Below are positions 21,798 through 32,305 of a DNA stretch of 64,000 nt, one piece after another (the first letter of the stretch is position 1; every line of letters begins with the position of its first letter). The notes below the pieces were generated by a model. It was given only the letters and a program-made list of their open reading frames with translations. It searched no databases and was not told where the DNA came from. Where the stretch lies: contig JAKOGI010000024.1 of the NCBI GenBank assembly GCA_029747015.1, positions 541,001 through 605,000 of the forward strand, in the 5' to 3' direction. A program made the position numbers and the translations under genes. This DNA is from Carnegiea gigantea. Taxonomy: Eukaryota; Streptophyta; Magnoliopsida; Caryophyllales; Cactaceae.

Positions 21798-23087
21798 TGA
21801 CCACTGCCGCAAGTGCATAGGTAGTCGTAGTATAGATAAAAAAACCACTCCTCAATGACCAATGTAGTCTATCGAGTTTTGTCAACCAAAATATGCTAAG
21901 TAAAATTCTAATTCAAAAGGATTCGATTTAACAACTTCTAATTCACTAATTTTTAAATCAATTAAGGAAACATGCCTAGGAATTCATATAGTTATGAAAG
22001 TAGATTAGATCAAAATGATAAGTATGTGCTCTTCTCTAACTATTAATTTCGAGGATTTGCAATCTATCCAAAAATTTAGTCTATTCCTTCGAACTTAACC
22101 AAATTTGCCTAAACTAAGCAAAAGTCGTTCTTTCAAACTAATTTGTCCTAATCCAAGTTAAACATCTTCGATTACACTATATGCCCTCCGAACATACGAA
22201 TCTCTCTTTCGAGACGACATTATGTTAGGTTTTATTAAGCAGTCAAACAATCAAATGTCACCTTTCAGTTTTTCACTCCATTGTTTCAAGTTTGCAAGCA
22301 AATTTTAGCCAAAAATCCACTCACAATATGATAATCACTTGATAGAATGAAATTAAACCAATCATGAAAACAAGTACAATTCTTTAAATTAAAACATAAT
22401 TCAACTATACTTTCATAAACTCCTAAATCCCTAGACAAAATAAAAACTACTCGCCCATGTTTAACGATTAAACAGTAACCAATGTTTTATGAAATCTGAG
22501 CAGAAGGGCTTGACTGAGAATAGCCTTTAACCAAGGGCTTCAAACTGCCTCAAGATCAAAAACTCATTCTCAAGATTTCTCACCAATACAAATACCAAAC
22601 TAAAAATCTAAACTAAAAAGAACAAAAATTTGAGAAAGAAGATATGCTATGCTACTCTTACTCGCTTTCTATCTATTTCTCTATGCATATGCCCCTCTCT
22701 TCTACTACTGAACAAAGCCCTTTTGTAGGAGAGCTCAGACATTTTCAGCCACACAGTAGAAGGAAGACAAAGAGGTAGCAGTTTCTTAGCTCACCATGGA
22801 CCGTGGTAGACACCACAGTCCGACCGTAGTCTAGGCTAGAACCAGTTTTCTACTCTTCTCTTGCTCCACGGGGGTAGCATCACATAGGTATCCATGGGGG
22901 AGGTCAAAATACATCCATTAAGGGTTAAATGCTGGGTAAAAAGGCCTAAAATCCTACAAAACATATCAAATAACCATATCCAAGCATAAATCGAGAATAG
23001 GAGTGCAAATAATAACATTAAGCACATAATTCTCCTAAAAATAAAGCAAAATAACCCTAAAATGATGTATACATTAAGCACTTATTA
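21798..23087 (-). repeat. 5' LTR of Athila element
   Basis: 1,290 bp, the counterpart of 11204-12495. The outer terminal dinucleotide has decayed from CA to TA (plus strand, 23086-23087). The CACGGTCC hairpin words present in the 3' LTR are mutated here (near 22795-22835). Confidence 0.9.
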
Positions 23088-24640
23088 TTTCCTTTTTCTA
23101 TAGTTATACATGGTACTTGTGTAAGTGAACAAGATGTATAACTCAATAAATGTGCAATATTTAATCTAAATGTGGAGCCCTCTATATATAGTTGCAGTTT
23201 AATACACTTTCTGCTCACTAAAATAAATTGTCTGCTCAATACAAATGTAGTTTAGCTCACTAAATATAATTGCAGATGTATCGTTTACTTGCCAACTAAA
23301 ATATGAGATGAAGTCACTCGATATATGAACTAGTATGCCAAAAGAGATTGGCATGCTCAACTAAACATGGTACATTGTAAGAATAACGAAGATGAATTTT
23401 TATACTACTAATTAGACATGTGTAATAGCTCACGAAAGCATAGTGTATAGCTCACTTTGGCAGCAATTAACTTAGAATATAAGGTACTACTCCTTTTAAT
23501 ATAATTTCTGCTCACTGCATATGCAATTCTAATCATTACATTTAAACTTACATAATGTAGACATACCTTATCCTGCAATATGAGTAATATCCTCTTCCAT
23601 TCCTTGATTTGTATCATTTGTCTTATTGTGATCCTTTGGGCTTCAATGAAAAAGAAAAATACAATCTAGTGCAGTGAACTATATTGTATGTTTGGATAAA
23701 TTTGAAGGGTAATTAACTGAAGTTCTCTAGATCAAAAGAAATGTCTCTGACAACTTCCATAATTATATCTTGAGGGTTTGTGCTTGAACCTTCTGTCTTT
23801 GATCTATCAATAGTATTACATGTAATGTTAATATTATAGTACATGTGATGACATAGTAGAATAAAAAGTACAACTCACTAAAGTCAAGTCATGGCTCACT
23901 AGAATATAAGCTACAACTCACTATAGCATGTAGAACTGTGTTATGGAAATATAAGATGCAACTCACTAGAATATAACGTGCAACTCACTAGATATATGAA
24001 ACAGTATGTCAAAAGAGATTGGAATTTTTGACTACAAACTAGAACATAAGGTACCGCTCACTAAATTCTAGTTATGGCTCACTAGAATATAAGGTACAAC
24101 TCACTATAGCATGTTTGTTAAGGAAATTTAGACTGATGTTTAGTATTGTCATTGTGATAGCAGCAAGGCCTTTTACTAATTTAATGCTCACTACACATGT
24201 TTCATAGCTCACTAAAATAACAAATATAGGTCACTAACATGCTTGTGCATAATGAGATCTGTATATTTTCTTTTTGGTTTTCTTTAGAAATGTAGATAAA
24301 AGTGTTTTACATGCTATCAAACAATAGTAAATTAAGTGTTTTTTTGTGAATGTGTTGACAGAACATAAATTTCTAATTTACTGCTCAGTAAATATGTACT
24401 CTGACTCACTAATATTAGGTTTAAGGTTTTCAACATACCTTTTGTAAGGAGTTTTTGATTTGTCACTTGCAGGTCTCTTCTTCGGTTCTTCTAAATAGCG
24501 AGTTTCCATCTATAAACATTACAAAAGTGCAATTATCAGAATGCGGTTTTCTTAAAACCTAGAATGTTACTTCCTTTCAAGTGAATTCACTATGTTTGTT
24601 CGAACATGCAAATTAATTGCATTTGTTGGTAAAACTTACA
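23088..24640 (-). repeat. Array B of GCTCACTAA-type repeats with small exons of the Ulp1-associated gene
   Basis: About 20 copies of GCTCACTAA or close variants (ACTCACTAGA, GCTCACTATA) on the plus strand from 23210 to 24410, in the same orientation as array A. Between them are short exon-like pieces on the minus strand. One begins at an ATG near 24512 (METRYLEEPKKRPASDKSKT) and ends at a GTATGT donor near 24437. Another ends at a GTATGT donor near 23569 after KEWKRILLILQDK. This is the 5' half of the gene whose 3' half lies at 8229-11198. The exon calls are inferred from splice-site context. Confidence 0.55.
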
Positions 24641-24969
24641 TCGAAATGCGTCCTGCAAGCTTCAGGGAAGATTTTTTGAAGATTTTTCGCTAGAATCTAT
24701 AAACAATCACTGTAGAATTTCGCCAAATTGGGTATAAATGTGGGCAATTTTGGGGAGAGAGTGAGGGGAAGCTCATGGGGTGGTGAATTATTTGAATTGA
24801 CGGTTTTGGGAGCACTTTTTACTTTTGTTTTTTTAGTTGTTTTTTGATTTGCTTATGTGGTGTACGCCATGTGGACAATAGTGGGGCTGGTTGTACATTT
24901 AGAAATGTAGCAACTAGGTGGACCATATGGTTACTGCTTTGCCAAAGGGAAGATCTTTTCCATAACATT
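24640..24969 (-). other. Spacer between the two MULE-A genes
   Basis: No coding sequence beyond the decayed end of the transposase at about 24970-24850. The pyrimidine-rich minus strand upstream of the 24512 ATG, including CACTCTCTCCCC near 24755, could be the leader or promoter of the Ulp1-associated gene. A likely 5'-UTR donor (GATGTAAG) lies near 24640. Confidence 0.3.
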
Positions 24970-26111
24970 TACCATAGAAAATGTTTGGTCCGTCATCATA
25001 ATTTTCGGCTATACATTATCTATAACTTTCAAAAATGTTTCGAACAACCAAACAAAGCTCTCAACCTTCTCATTCACCAAAAATCTGCATCCGACCATAA
25101 TATTCTTCACATGATAATCTATATAAACAAAAGGTACGCATATCATCTCATAGCGGTTGGTCCAATATGTTGTGTCAAATACAAGGAGATCACCAAACAA
25201 CAAATAGTCAGATTTCATTTGTAAATCTCTCTAAAAGAACTTCATTAAACAATCATCCTTATCCAATTTAAACTTATAAAAAAAATCTTACTCGTTGATG
25301 CACCTAGTTTCTAAAGCACACATCAAATGATTGGCATTGCCCCCGTCTAAAGTCCTTTTGACTTCATTTGCAACACTATTATACGCATCCCATTCGCTGA
25401 AGCCAAGTAATGGTGAACCCCAACGTCATTTCTTAGAAGCCGAAAAGCATGAGAAACCTTCATACCATTTCTTCTCATCTTTTGGAGAAAATCAACATGA
25501 GCTTTCTCAACTTTTTCATGTGGCCTCAACTTATGAACTTCATCTTCCAAAAGTAATTCATGATTATGAATCATGTCATGCTTCTTACAAACCCATTCCT
25601 CATTAGCTTCAATATAAAAAAATAGCCATAGTTTCATAATTGCACCTGCAGCTCTGTTTTGTAAATGTCTTATTTTTTTTCCCAGGACACCATTTAACAC
25701 CTTATTTGCTGCGATAAAACTCCCTTGAATGCACCTCTTGTGAACCCCCTCTCCTCCTCAACTTTTCACATCTTACAGAAAACCTCTTACAGAAAGCATA
25801 CTCATTGTATACCTCAAATGCTGCATCTATAGAACTGATCATTTTATCAATAAGTTCTGATTCATTAGCTTCCTTCGCTTCAACAACACATTCATCATCA
25901 ACATCTACACATTTCTCCTTATCAATCACAACACAATTAGATGCACCAGCAACAATATTACCATTATTAGACATAATATAATTGCACTCAGAAGCCACAT
26001 TTTTGCCTTTTGAAATACTAGCAAGATTATATAAAACTCTAACATAATCATCAACATCAACAATCTTAGCAGAATAATGATCTAAGGTAGATAGTAAAAA
26101 TGAAGTATCAT
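24970..26111 (-). pseudogene. FAR1-like MULE transposase, main exon, truncated
   Basis: The exon begins after a TTTCTACAG acceptor at 26112-26113. Residues near 25780 give AFEVYNEYAFCKRFSVRCEKLRRRGG, the start of the FAR1 DNA-binding domain. After a stop at 25702 it continues with HDMIHNHELLLEDEVHKLRP and FLQKMRRNGMKVSHAFRLLR. After several stops (25346-25220) it continues with the transposase domain LLFGDLLVFDTTYWTNRYEM, FVYIDYHVKNIMVGCRFL and ESFVWLFETFL, with the first catalytic Asp in DTTY. A TDQ motif near 24960 marks the second Asp block. The remaining DDE domain and the SWIM zinc finger are missing, so the gene is truncated as well as interrupted. Host FAR1/FHY3 factors share this fold, but the transposon context favours a transposase. 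Confidence 0.85.
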
Positions 26112-27156
26112 CTGTAGAAACAAACATGATTTTTATGGTGAGCTACAATGCATCATTGGTAAGCACAAGCTAAATCCTAGTGAGCAAAGCATTTTTTTTT
26201 TTTTAAGTGAGCAAAGAAGTGCTCTGTGATATAAGAAAACATACTTTTTATAGTGAGCTATACTGACTATAGTGAGCTATTACTTTCCCTATTAGGCACA
26301 TAATTGATTATAGTGATTATACTTAGTGAGCACAAAATCGATTTATAATTGCTAAGTACAACCTGAATCCTAGTGAGCTACATATATTTCTTTAGTGAGC
26401 TAACTGCGATATTTAGTGAGCACATAACTGATTATGATGAGCTATTGTTTCTCATATGTAGATAGCATAAATAAAATATCATTTGCAAAAACAAACATGA
26501 TTTTTGTGGTGAGTTATAATGCATAATTGGTGAGCACGAGCTAAATCCTAGTCAGCCAAACGTTTTTTTCAGTGAGCAAAGAAGTGCTCTATACTAGAAG
26601 AAAATATATTTTTTATAGTGAGCTAAACTAATTATAGTGAGCTATTGTTTTCCCTATTAGGCATATGATTGATTATAAGGATTACATTTAGTAAGTACAG
26701 AACCAATTTATGATTGGGGAGTACAAGCTGAATCCTAGTGAGCTAAGTGTATTTCTTTAGTGAGTTAACTACTAGAATTAGTGAGCACATAACTGATTAT
26801 GGTAAGCTGTTGCTTCTCATATTACACAAACTGACATTTATAGAGAATAAAGTATATTTAAAAATTAAATGAGAAAGCATTGTTCAAGTTGTATATTCAC
26901 CGATAATAAAACAATTCCAAATACCATAAACAACTCAAAACAAAAAACAAACATTCTAGCAAACATCCAGAACAACTAATCACAAAAACCAACTACATAT
27001 TCAAACCACCAACTATGTTATATTTCCAGAACACAGCATCATAACAATGAATACAATCCAATTGGAAAATCTCGAGATTAACTCATCAAAATGCAAAATT
27101 AAAACATATAAATTCCAAACCAAAACACAAGAACAGAGATCGAAATCAAGATCAAA
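26112..27156 (-). repeat. Array C of GTGAGC-type repeats in the first intron of the FAR1-like gene
   Basis: From 26140 to 26800 about 20 copies of AGTGAGC(T/A) occur on the plus strand, the opposite orientation to arrays A and B. On the gene strand the unit reads GCTCACTA. The stretch consists of two imperfect direct copies of about 370 bp (one from about 26085, the second from about 26455). From 26820 to 27150 the sequence is A-rich without the repeat. Confidence 0.7.
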
Positions 27157-27222
27157 CCTGACAAACAATTTGCATTTGATGAATCTTCAACATCAATATC
27201 GACATTAAGATCAAACCCAGCC
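27157..27222 (-). pseudogene. Putative first exon of the FAR1-like transposase
   Basis: The ATG at 27222 opens MAGFDLNVDIDVEDSSNANC, an acidic leader like those of FAR1-family proteins, and is followed by a possible donor (CAGGTTTGA) near 27157. The joining to 26111 is inferred; the acceptor there is good, the donor is weak. Confidence 0.4.
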
Positions 27223-27426
27223 ATTGATAATTGCTGAAAAACTAATGGCATTGAAGCAGCACGGAGCATTCAACAATGGAATAGAGCAGTGGGGCATATG
27301 AAAATCGTGATTTCTCAACTTGTAAGCTGTGAATTTCCTTTTTTTTAAAAAAAAAAAAGCAAGATATACATAACCTATTGGGCTGGCAACTACCTAGACA
27401 AAAAAACCGTCCATCATGGGCTCGGG

Positions 27427-27651
27427 TGGAAAATTAAGATGCCTATTCGGTTGCGCATAATAAATTACGTGTTTCATATATATCTGGAAATTATATTCTT
27501 AATAGGATTTTGTTGTACCTTGGGCACTAAGTTAGGGAAAAGAGGCATAGCCTCCATGTAATATTAGGCATGTTTTTCCGTGGCATAGAAACATACACAC
27601 AGAATTCTATGCCCAAATTCCTCTTTCTCTTCATCGCCTTATAATTTTTCA
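27427..27651 (+). repeat. 5' LTR of the copia element
   Basis: From 27472 on it aligns well with the 3' LTR (AATAGGATTTTGTTGTA, AGGGAAAAGAGG, GAATTC, CTCTTTCTCTTCAT). The first 45 bp are strongly diverged. It ends TTTTTCA at 27651, followed directly by TGGTACTAGAG, a decayed initiator-Met primer site. Confidence 0.75.
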
Positions 27652-27707
27652 TGGTACTAGAGGATAATCTCCAATCAAAGCATAATCGCTAATCAATCAT
27701 AACGTCC

Positions 27708-28265
27708 ATGGCTGGTGGAGGAGATACAAAAAGATTTGTTGTAGAACCACACTCACTGTATTATCTACACCCATCCGAAGGCCCTGGTGTGTTTATAACG
27801 ATAGTTCCATGTGATGGGCAGAATTTTGGATTTGTGGAAAACGTCATAAGAATGGCTTTGAAGGCCAAAAATAAATTGGTTTTCATCAATACAATTCTCA
27901 CATGACCGGCCGAAAAGAAAGATGAAGGTTTTTTTGAGGTGAATGCTTAGGACATGATGAATTCTATGATATGTTCTTGGCTCCTCAGTATGATCGAACC
28001 AAAGCTACGTATGACAGTAGCATATTCAAACATTGCTTTTGGAATGTGTCAAGACTTAAAGAAGCGATATTCGGTAGCCAATGTCCTGAAGATATACCAT
28101 TTGAAGGCAGCAATATTAGATTGCAAGCAAGGCGACTTGGACGTTGGGGAGTTCTACTCCATGTTGATGAATCTTTGGAGTGAATTCAAAAATCATGTCA
28201 CAATCCCTATATGTACGTGCTCAATTGCAAGTGTGGGTCGTATAGAAGATGATCCAGATGCATAA
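27708..28265 (+). pseudogene. Copia Gag, broken
   Basis: 27708 onward encodes LYYLHPSEGPGVFITIVPCDGQNF...RMALKAKNKLVF, the N-terminal block of copia Gag (usual pattern HPSD-x-PG ... MRMAL-x-AKNKLGF). After a stop at 27903 the second block appears at 27954: MICSWLLSMIEPKLRMTVAY, DLKKRYSVANVLKIYHLKA and GEFYSMLMNLWSEF. A Gly/Arg-rich segment (28570-28670) follows after a decayed CCHC knuckle (KHCGKVGYKE near 28507). Confidence 0.75.
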
Positions 28266-29149
28266 GGAAGAAAAAGTCCTTCAGTTCTAGATGGGTTTGA
28301 ATGATAATGCATATTTACATATCAGAAGTCAGATTCTTGCATTAGGAGTCACTCCTACTGCTCACTAAAATGTTCAGCATGGTGATGTAGAAGAAAATCA
28401 TATGAGATTAATGATTCGATAGGAAACTAAACCAGACACCGTGGTGACATTTGCTGTGACTCTACCCTAAACAGACGTCATCACAAAGTGAAAGGCCAAC
28501 CATTAAACATTGTGGAAAAGTTGGATATAAAGAGGTAAGCTACTTCAAATTGATAGGCTACCTAGTTAGTTGGAGTATAAGGGGTGGCAGAAGAGGATGT
28601 GGCAGAGGATGTGGAGGATGTGTTGGGCATGGAGGACGTGGTGGATGAGGTAGAGGAGCAGCAGGTGCATACACTACTTTGGTACATAACGACAAATGTC
28701 ATATGACCGAGGTAGAACAACGTACAAATGAGGTAGAGAGCTCATATGTTGTTGCTGTGCTAGAAATATCAGTAGAACAATTTTAGAGGCTTCTAAGTCT
28801 TATAAAAACTCCCAAATCAAGTGGTGATAAACTCTTAGGTAAAGGAAATTTGTTATTAGACAGTGGTGAAATAATATTCACCCTATTCTGATCGGTATGC
28901 ATAATGGTGAGACTAGTGTTGCTAGTAAGTGTGGATGGGAGCAACTCAATCCAAATATCACTATTTATGATATGCTTTATGCTCGTGGGCTAAATTACAA
29001 TTTAGTTTCCACTGTGCAACTTATTAACGAATTATTATGCACTGTAACTTTTGCTCATAAGCTAGTTGTGATATAGGACCATTCTATGAGGAGGCCGATT
29101 GGAGTGGATAAATAAATAAGGTGGGTCCATTTTCAGAAGGACGTCCAAC

Positions 29150-30000
29150 CAGAAGCAGTTCAACTCAGCAAAGTTGTCACGTGTGATATTTGGCATCAAA
29201 GACTAAGTTATTCCTTAAAACAAGTTATGTTTCTATTTTCAAATAGTATTGGGAGTTACGATAGTAAGAGTATTAGTGATAATTGTCAGGTGTGTTTTAA
29301 AGCAAAACAAACTCGTTTATCATTCCTAGTTACTAATGATAAAGCCTCTGGAGTTCTTGATTTGATTCACTGTGATATTTGGGTTACTTATCAAACTAAA
29401 TCTGTGACTGGCGCACATTATTTCCTGTCAAATATTGATGATGCTAGCAAGGGTAATTTGATGAAAGGAAAAAATTGAGGCATCCCTATTGGTTAAGAGT
29501 TTTTGTGTACTAGTAAAAATCCAATTTAATGCCAATATCAAGGTTATATAGAGTGATAATGGGAATGCGTTTACTTTTAAACCTATAAATAAATTGTATG
29601 GACAACATGGCATAATTCACTAAACTAATTGTGTAGATAGCCCCCAGTAAAATGGCAAAGTTGAAAGAAAACAATGACATATTTTAAGTGTAGCCAAGGC
29701 TCTTCATTCCCAAGCAAATCTACTTATGGAATTTTGGGGTGAGTGTGTTTTATCTGTATGCTACTTGATAAATAGTACTCCTACACCAATTCTGCAAGGA
29801 AAGACTCCATATGAGATTTCATATAAAGTTAAGCCCACATATGATAATATCCATGCCTTTGATTCTTTGTGTTTTGTGCACCGATATCAAAGACAAAAGG
29901 ATAACTTTGGATATAAGAGCAAAAATGTATCTTTGTGGATTACCCCTTTGAAAAGAAAGGATAGAAGGTATATAACTTGGAGACGGGAGAAATTTTTGTA
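29150..30000 (+). pseudogene. Copia integrase, broken
   Basis: 29178-29320 is the GAG-preintegrase domain (CDIWHQRLSYS, then CQVCFKAKQTRLSF). The core begins with VLDLIHCDIWVTYQTKS, carrying the first Asp, and GAHYFLSNIDDASKG. After a frame change a decayed SDNGNAF gives the second Asp near 29556, and the GKVERK Glu block is near 29652. From 29726 the strand reads EFWGECVLSVCYLINSTPTP, LQGKTPYEISYKVKPTYDNI and HAFDSLCFVH, the conserved C-terminal part. Several stops are present. Confidence 0.8.
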
Positions 30001-30569
30001 AGTAGGGATGTTTTTCATGAAGAAATATTTCCCTATTTTGAGCAAAAAGGCCTAGAAAAAGTTGATGATGATTGGAAAATTTGCAGCTACCTCCTACATT
30101 GCCTCTAGATGATGGCATTGTTGCTAAACATAATGAGCAAGTTGGATTTGACCATCAAAGACATGGAATTGATGGATAGGCCTGATCTACACAACAATGC
30201 AAGAGAGAAGAGGCCTAATTGGCGCCACAGGGTAACTCATCTCAACAGCTTATGTGTACTAGGTCAGTAAATAGGCCAACTACTATTGTAGAAGAGTCTA
30301 GCGAAAGGGGTAGTGTACTAAGATCGGTAATTGAGGAGTTGGGTCGAGGTTGTCAGGATAAGAAAACTGCATAACACCTACAGGATTACATTTGCTGTAT
30401 AGCCCTGCTAAATGTGCCCCATTCTTTGAGCCTGCTACCAAAGATCGTCTAAGGTAAACCCTATCCCATAGCAAATTAACATCTGCTAATTTTTTAGATG
30501 CACATAGGAATTATCCTATAAGTATAGTAAAAATTGTTGAGCCCTGGTGCTTTCATGAAGCAGTTAAAC

Positions 30570-31480
30570 ATGTCAGATGGTAAGAGGCCATGGGCAAAGA
30601 AATTAAAGCATTAGAACTAAATAAGACCTAGGTAGTTCAAGACTTACCACCCAGGAAGAAACTCATTCATTGCAAGTGGGTGTATAAGGTCAAGTATAAC
30701 TAGAATGGCTCCATTAAGCGATGTAAAGCACATCTCATTATACGAGGAGATGAACAAACTGAAGGATTTAGTTTTAATGAAAAGTTTGCACTAGTAGCCC
30801 AAAGGGTTAGTATCCGATTTTTTCTTTCAATTATTGTTGTTAAAGGTTGGGAATTGCATTAGATGGATGTATATAATGTCTTTTTACATAAAGATCTAGA
30901 AAAAAAGTTTGTATGACAACGCCTCTAGGTTTCAAATAATCCAACTTAAACAAGTTATGTAAGCTTAACAAGTCTCTCTATGGACTTAACTAGGCACCAC
31001 GTTAGTAGTTTGTGAAACTGCCATCCAATTTATGTGAGTATGGATTCGGTAGATCATATGCAAATTAGTCTTTGCTTACTTATAAGAAGGAAGATATTTT
31101 TATGTCTCTGGTGGTCTTCGTGGATGATTTAGTAGTATTGATTTGAAATAATGCCCAAGCCTATGTTGAGTTTAATGCATATTTGAACATATTGTTTTCA
31201 AATCAAAGATTTGGCCCTTCAAAATACTTCTTAGGAATTGAAGTTACTAGGAGTCCATGAGGTTTGTTTCTATGCCAAAGCAAATATGCTATGAAGGTTG
31301 TTGAAGAGTGTAGGATTCTTGGTTCTAAGCTAGTAGAATTTCCTATGGAGACAAATCATAAACTGGCATTGGCTACTGGAAACCCTCTTGTTGATCTTAC
31401 AAGGTACAGACGGCTAGTCGAGAGGCTTATCTATCTCACAAATACCCCACCAAAACTATGCTCTACAGTTCATGTGATGT
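30570..31480 (+). pseudogene. Copia reverse transcriptase, broken
   Basis: Recognisable blocks are AMGKEIKALELNKT, KKLIHCKWVYKVKYN, KRCKAHLIIRGDEQTEGFSFNEKFA, WELH-x-MDVYNVFLHKDLE, SLYGLN, and the catalytic FVDDLVV near 31117, later KYFLGIEV and LCQSKYAMKVVEECRILGSK. Many codons that are Trp or Gln in the family are stops here, consistent with C-to-T decay of methylated DNA. Confidence 0.8.
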
Positions 31481-31599
31481 CATAATTCATGCTTAAACCA
31501 AACGAAGAGCATATAGAACCAGCTTATTGAGTTCTACGGTATTTGAAAGGAAGTATAGCACAAGGCATTTTATTAAAAAGTGATTCATATTTATGAGTT

Positions 31600-32040
31600 T
31601 ATACCTTTGGTGATTTGGATAAGGGCACATGTCCTCTCACCAAAAGATCCTTGAGTGGGGATTTTGTTATTATGGAGCGTCAGCTATTCCATGGAAAACA
31701 AAGAAGCAACAAACAGTGTCTAGGTCATCAGTAGAAGCTGAACATCATGCCATGGCTACTATGACTAGTGAGCTTATATGGATCAAGCCTTATCTTGCTT
31801 CCTTGGTGGTGTTTCTTAATAAGCCGATGAGGTTATTTTTGTGATAATCAAGTAGCAATACACATTACTAGGATCTAGTTTTTCAAGAGAGGATAAAACA
31901 TATTGAGATTGATTGCCACTTTATTCAAGAACGTTTGATATCTTAGGATCTTAAAACAGCCTATGTGCCCTTGAAATATCATATTACAGATATCTTCACT
32001 AAGGCATTGCGAAACAATTTTAGTTTTTAAAAGCAAGTTG
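31600..32040 (+). pseudogene. Copia RNase H, broken
   Basis: GDLDKGTCPLTKRS, GASAIPWKTKKQQTVSRSS and VEAEHHAMATMTSELIW match the copia RNase H (pattern DADWAGCP-x-TRRST ... SRSSAEAEYRA). The tail near 31960 resembles TADIFTKAL (here TDIFTKAL). Frame changes separate the blocks. Confidence 0.8.
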
Positions 32041-32066
32041 GGCATCGTCAATTTACATGCTCCAAC

Positions 32067-32077
32067 TAGAGGGGGAG
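32067..32077 (+). promoter_or_regulatory. Copia polypurine tract
   Basis: AGAGGGGGAG lies directly before TGTTAAG, the 3' LTR start, as in most plant copia elements. Confidence 0.85.
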
Positions 32078-32305
32078 TGTTAAGAACAAAACAATAATGT
32101 ATTTATTCTATGATATATTCTATTTCATATATATATCTTGTAATCGTATTCCCAATAGGATTTTGTTGTAGCTTGGACACTAAACTAGGGAAAAGAGGTG
32201 TAGCCTCCTTGTAATGTAAGGCATGTTTTGTTGTGGCATTGGAATATACATAGAGAATTCTTGGTCCCAAATTCATCTTTCTCTTCATTGCCTTGTGATT
32301 TTTCA
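32078..32305 (+). repeat. 3' LTR of the copia element
   Basis: 228 bp, TGTTAAG...TTTTTCA; matches 27472-27651 over its last 180 bp. Confidence 0.85.

Larger units (their letters stand above)
11204..23087 (-). mobile_element. Athila-lineage Ty3/gypsy retrotransposon, full-length but dead
   Basis: An 11.9-kb element with LTRs at 21798-23087 (5') and 11204-12495 (3'). On the minus strand the order is LTR, primer site, Gag, zinc knuckle, protease, RT, RNase H, integrase, Athila ORF1 (envelope position), long 3' untranslated region, polypurine tract, LTR. This order, the primer site resembling TGGCGCCGTTGCCGGGGA and the ORF1 family identify the Athila lineage. Stops and frameshifts occur in every domain, and some catalytic residues are changed. 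LTR divergence is around a tenth by eye, so the insertion is old. Confidence 0.9.
8041..27300 (-). mobile_element. MULE-A: FAR1-type Mutator-like transposon with a Ulp1-associated gene, split by an Athila element
   Basis: Two minus-strand gene remnants, a FAR1-like transposase (about 24970-27222) and a Ulp1-associated type protein (about 24512 down to 8229), lie on either side of the Athila insertion 11204-23087. Both sides share the same unusual intron filling of GCTCACTAA-type repeats, and the Athila target duplication is nearly intact (TTTGC/TTTCC), so the two sides were contiguous. Plant MULEs carrying a transposase plus a Ulp1-like gene are known (Kaonashi-type), and FAR1/FHY3 proteins derive from MULE transposases. 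I could not find terminal inverted repeats. The right end is likely just before the copia element at about 27427; the left end may be lost or lie left of 3574. Confidence 0.5.
27427..32305 (+). mobile_element. Ty1/copia retrotransposon, highly degenerate
   Basis: About 4.9 kb with short LTRs (228 bp on the right). The order gag, GAG-preintegrase, integrase, RT, RNase H identifies copia. Every domain is recognisable and every one carries stops or frame changes. The 5' LTR edge is poorly conserved and no target duplication is visible, so the left boundary is approximate. Confidence 0.85.

Noticed and set aside
9014..24420. CACTA transposon ends suggested by the recurring CTCACTA word
   Set aside because: CACTA elements have a single CACTA at each terminus with a 3-bp target duplication. 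Here the word is internal, in introns, and no terminus was found.
24844..25606. Plus-strand ORFs of 126 and 91 codons
   Set aside because: Antisense shadows of the FAR1-like transposase; the minus strand has the family motifs.
9014..26830. CRISPR-like arrays
   Set aside because: The spacing of the repeated GCTCACTAA words is irregular, the core is only about 9 bp, linkers are similar to one another, and the context is plant introns.
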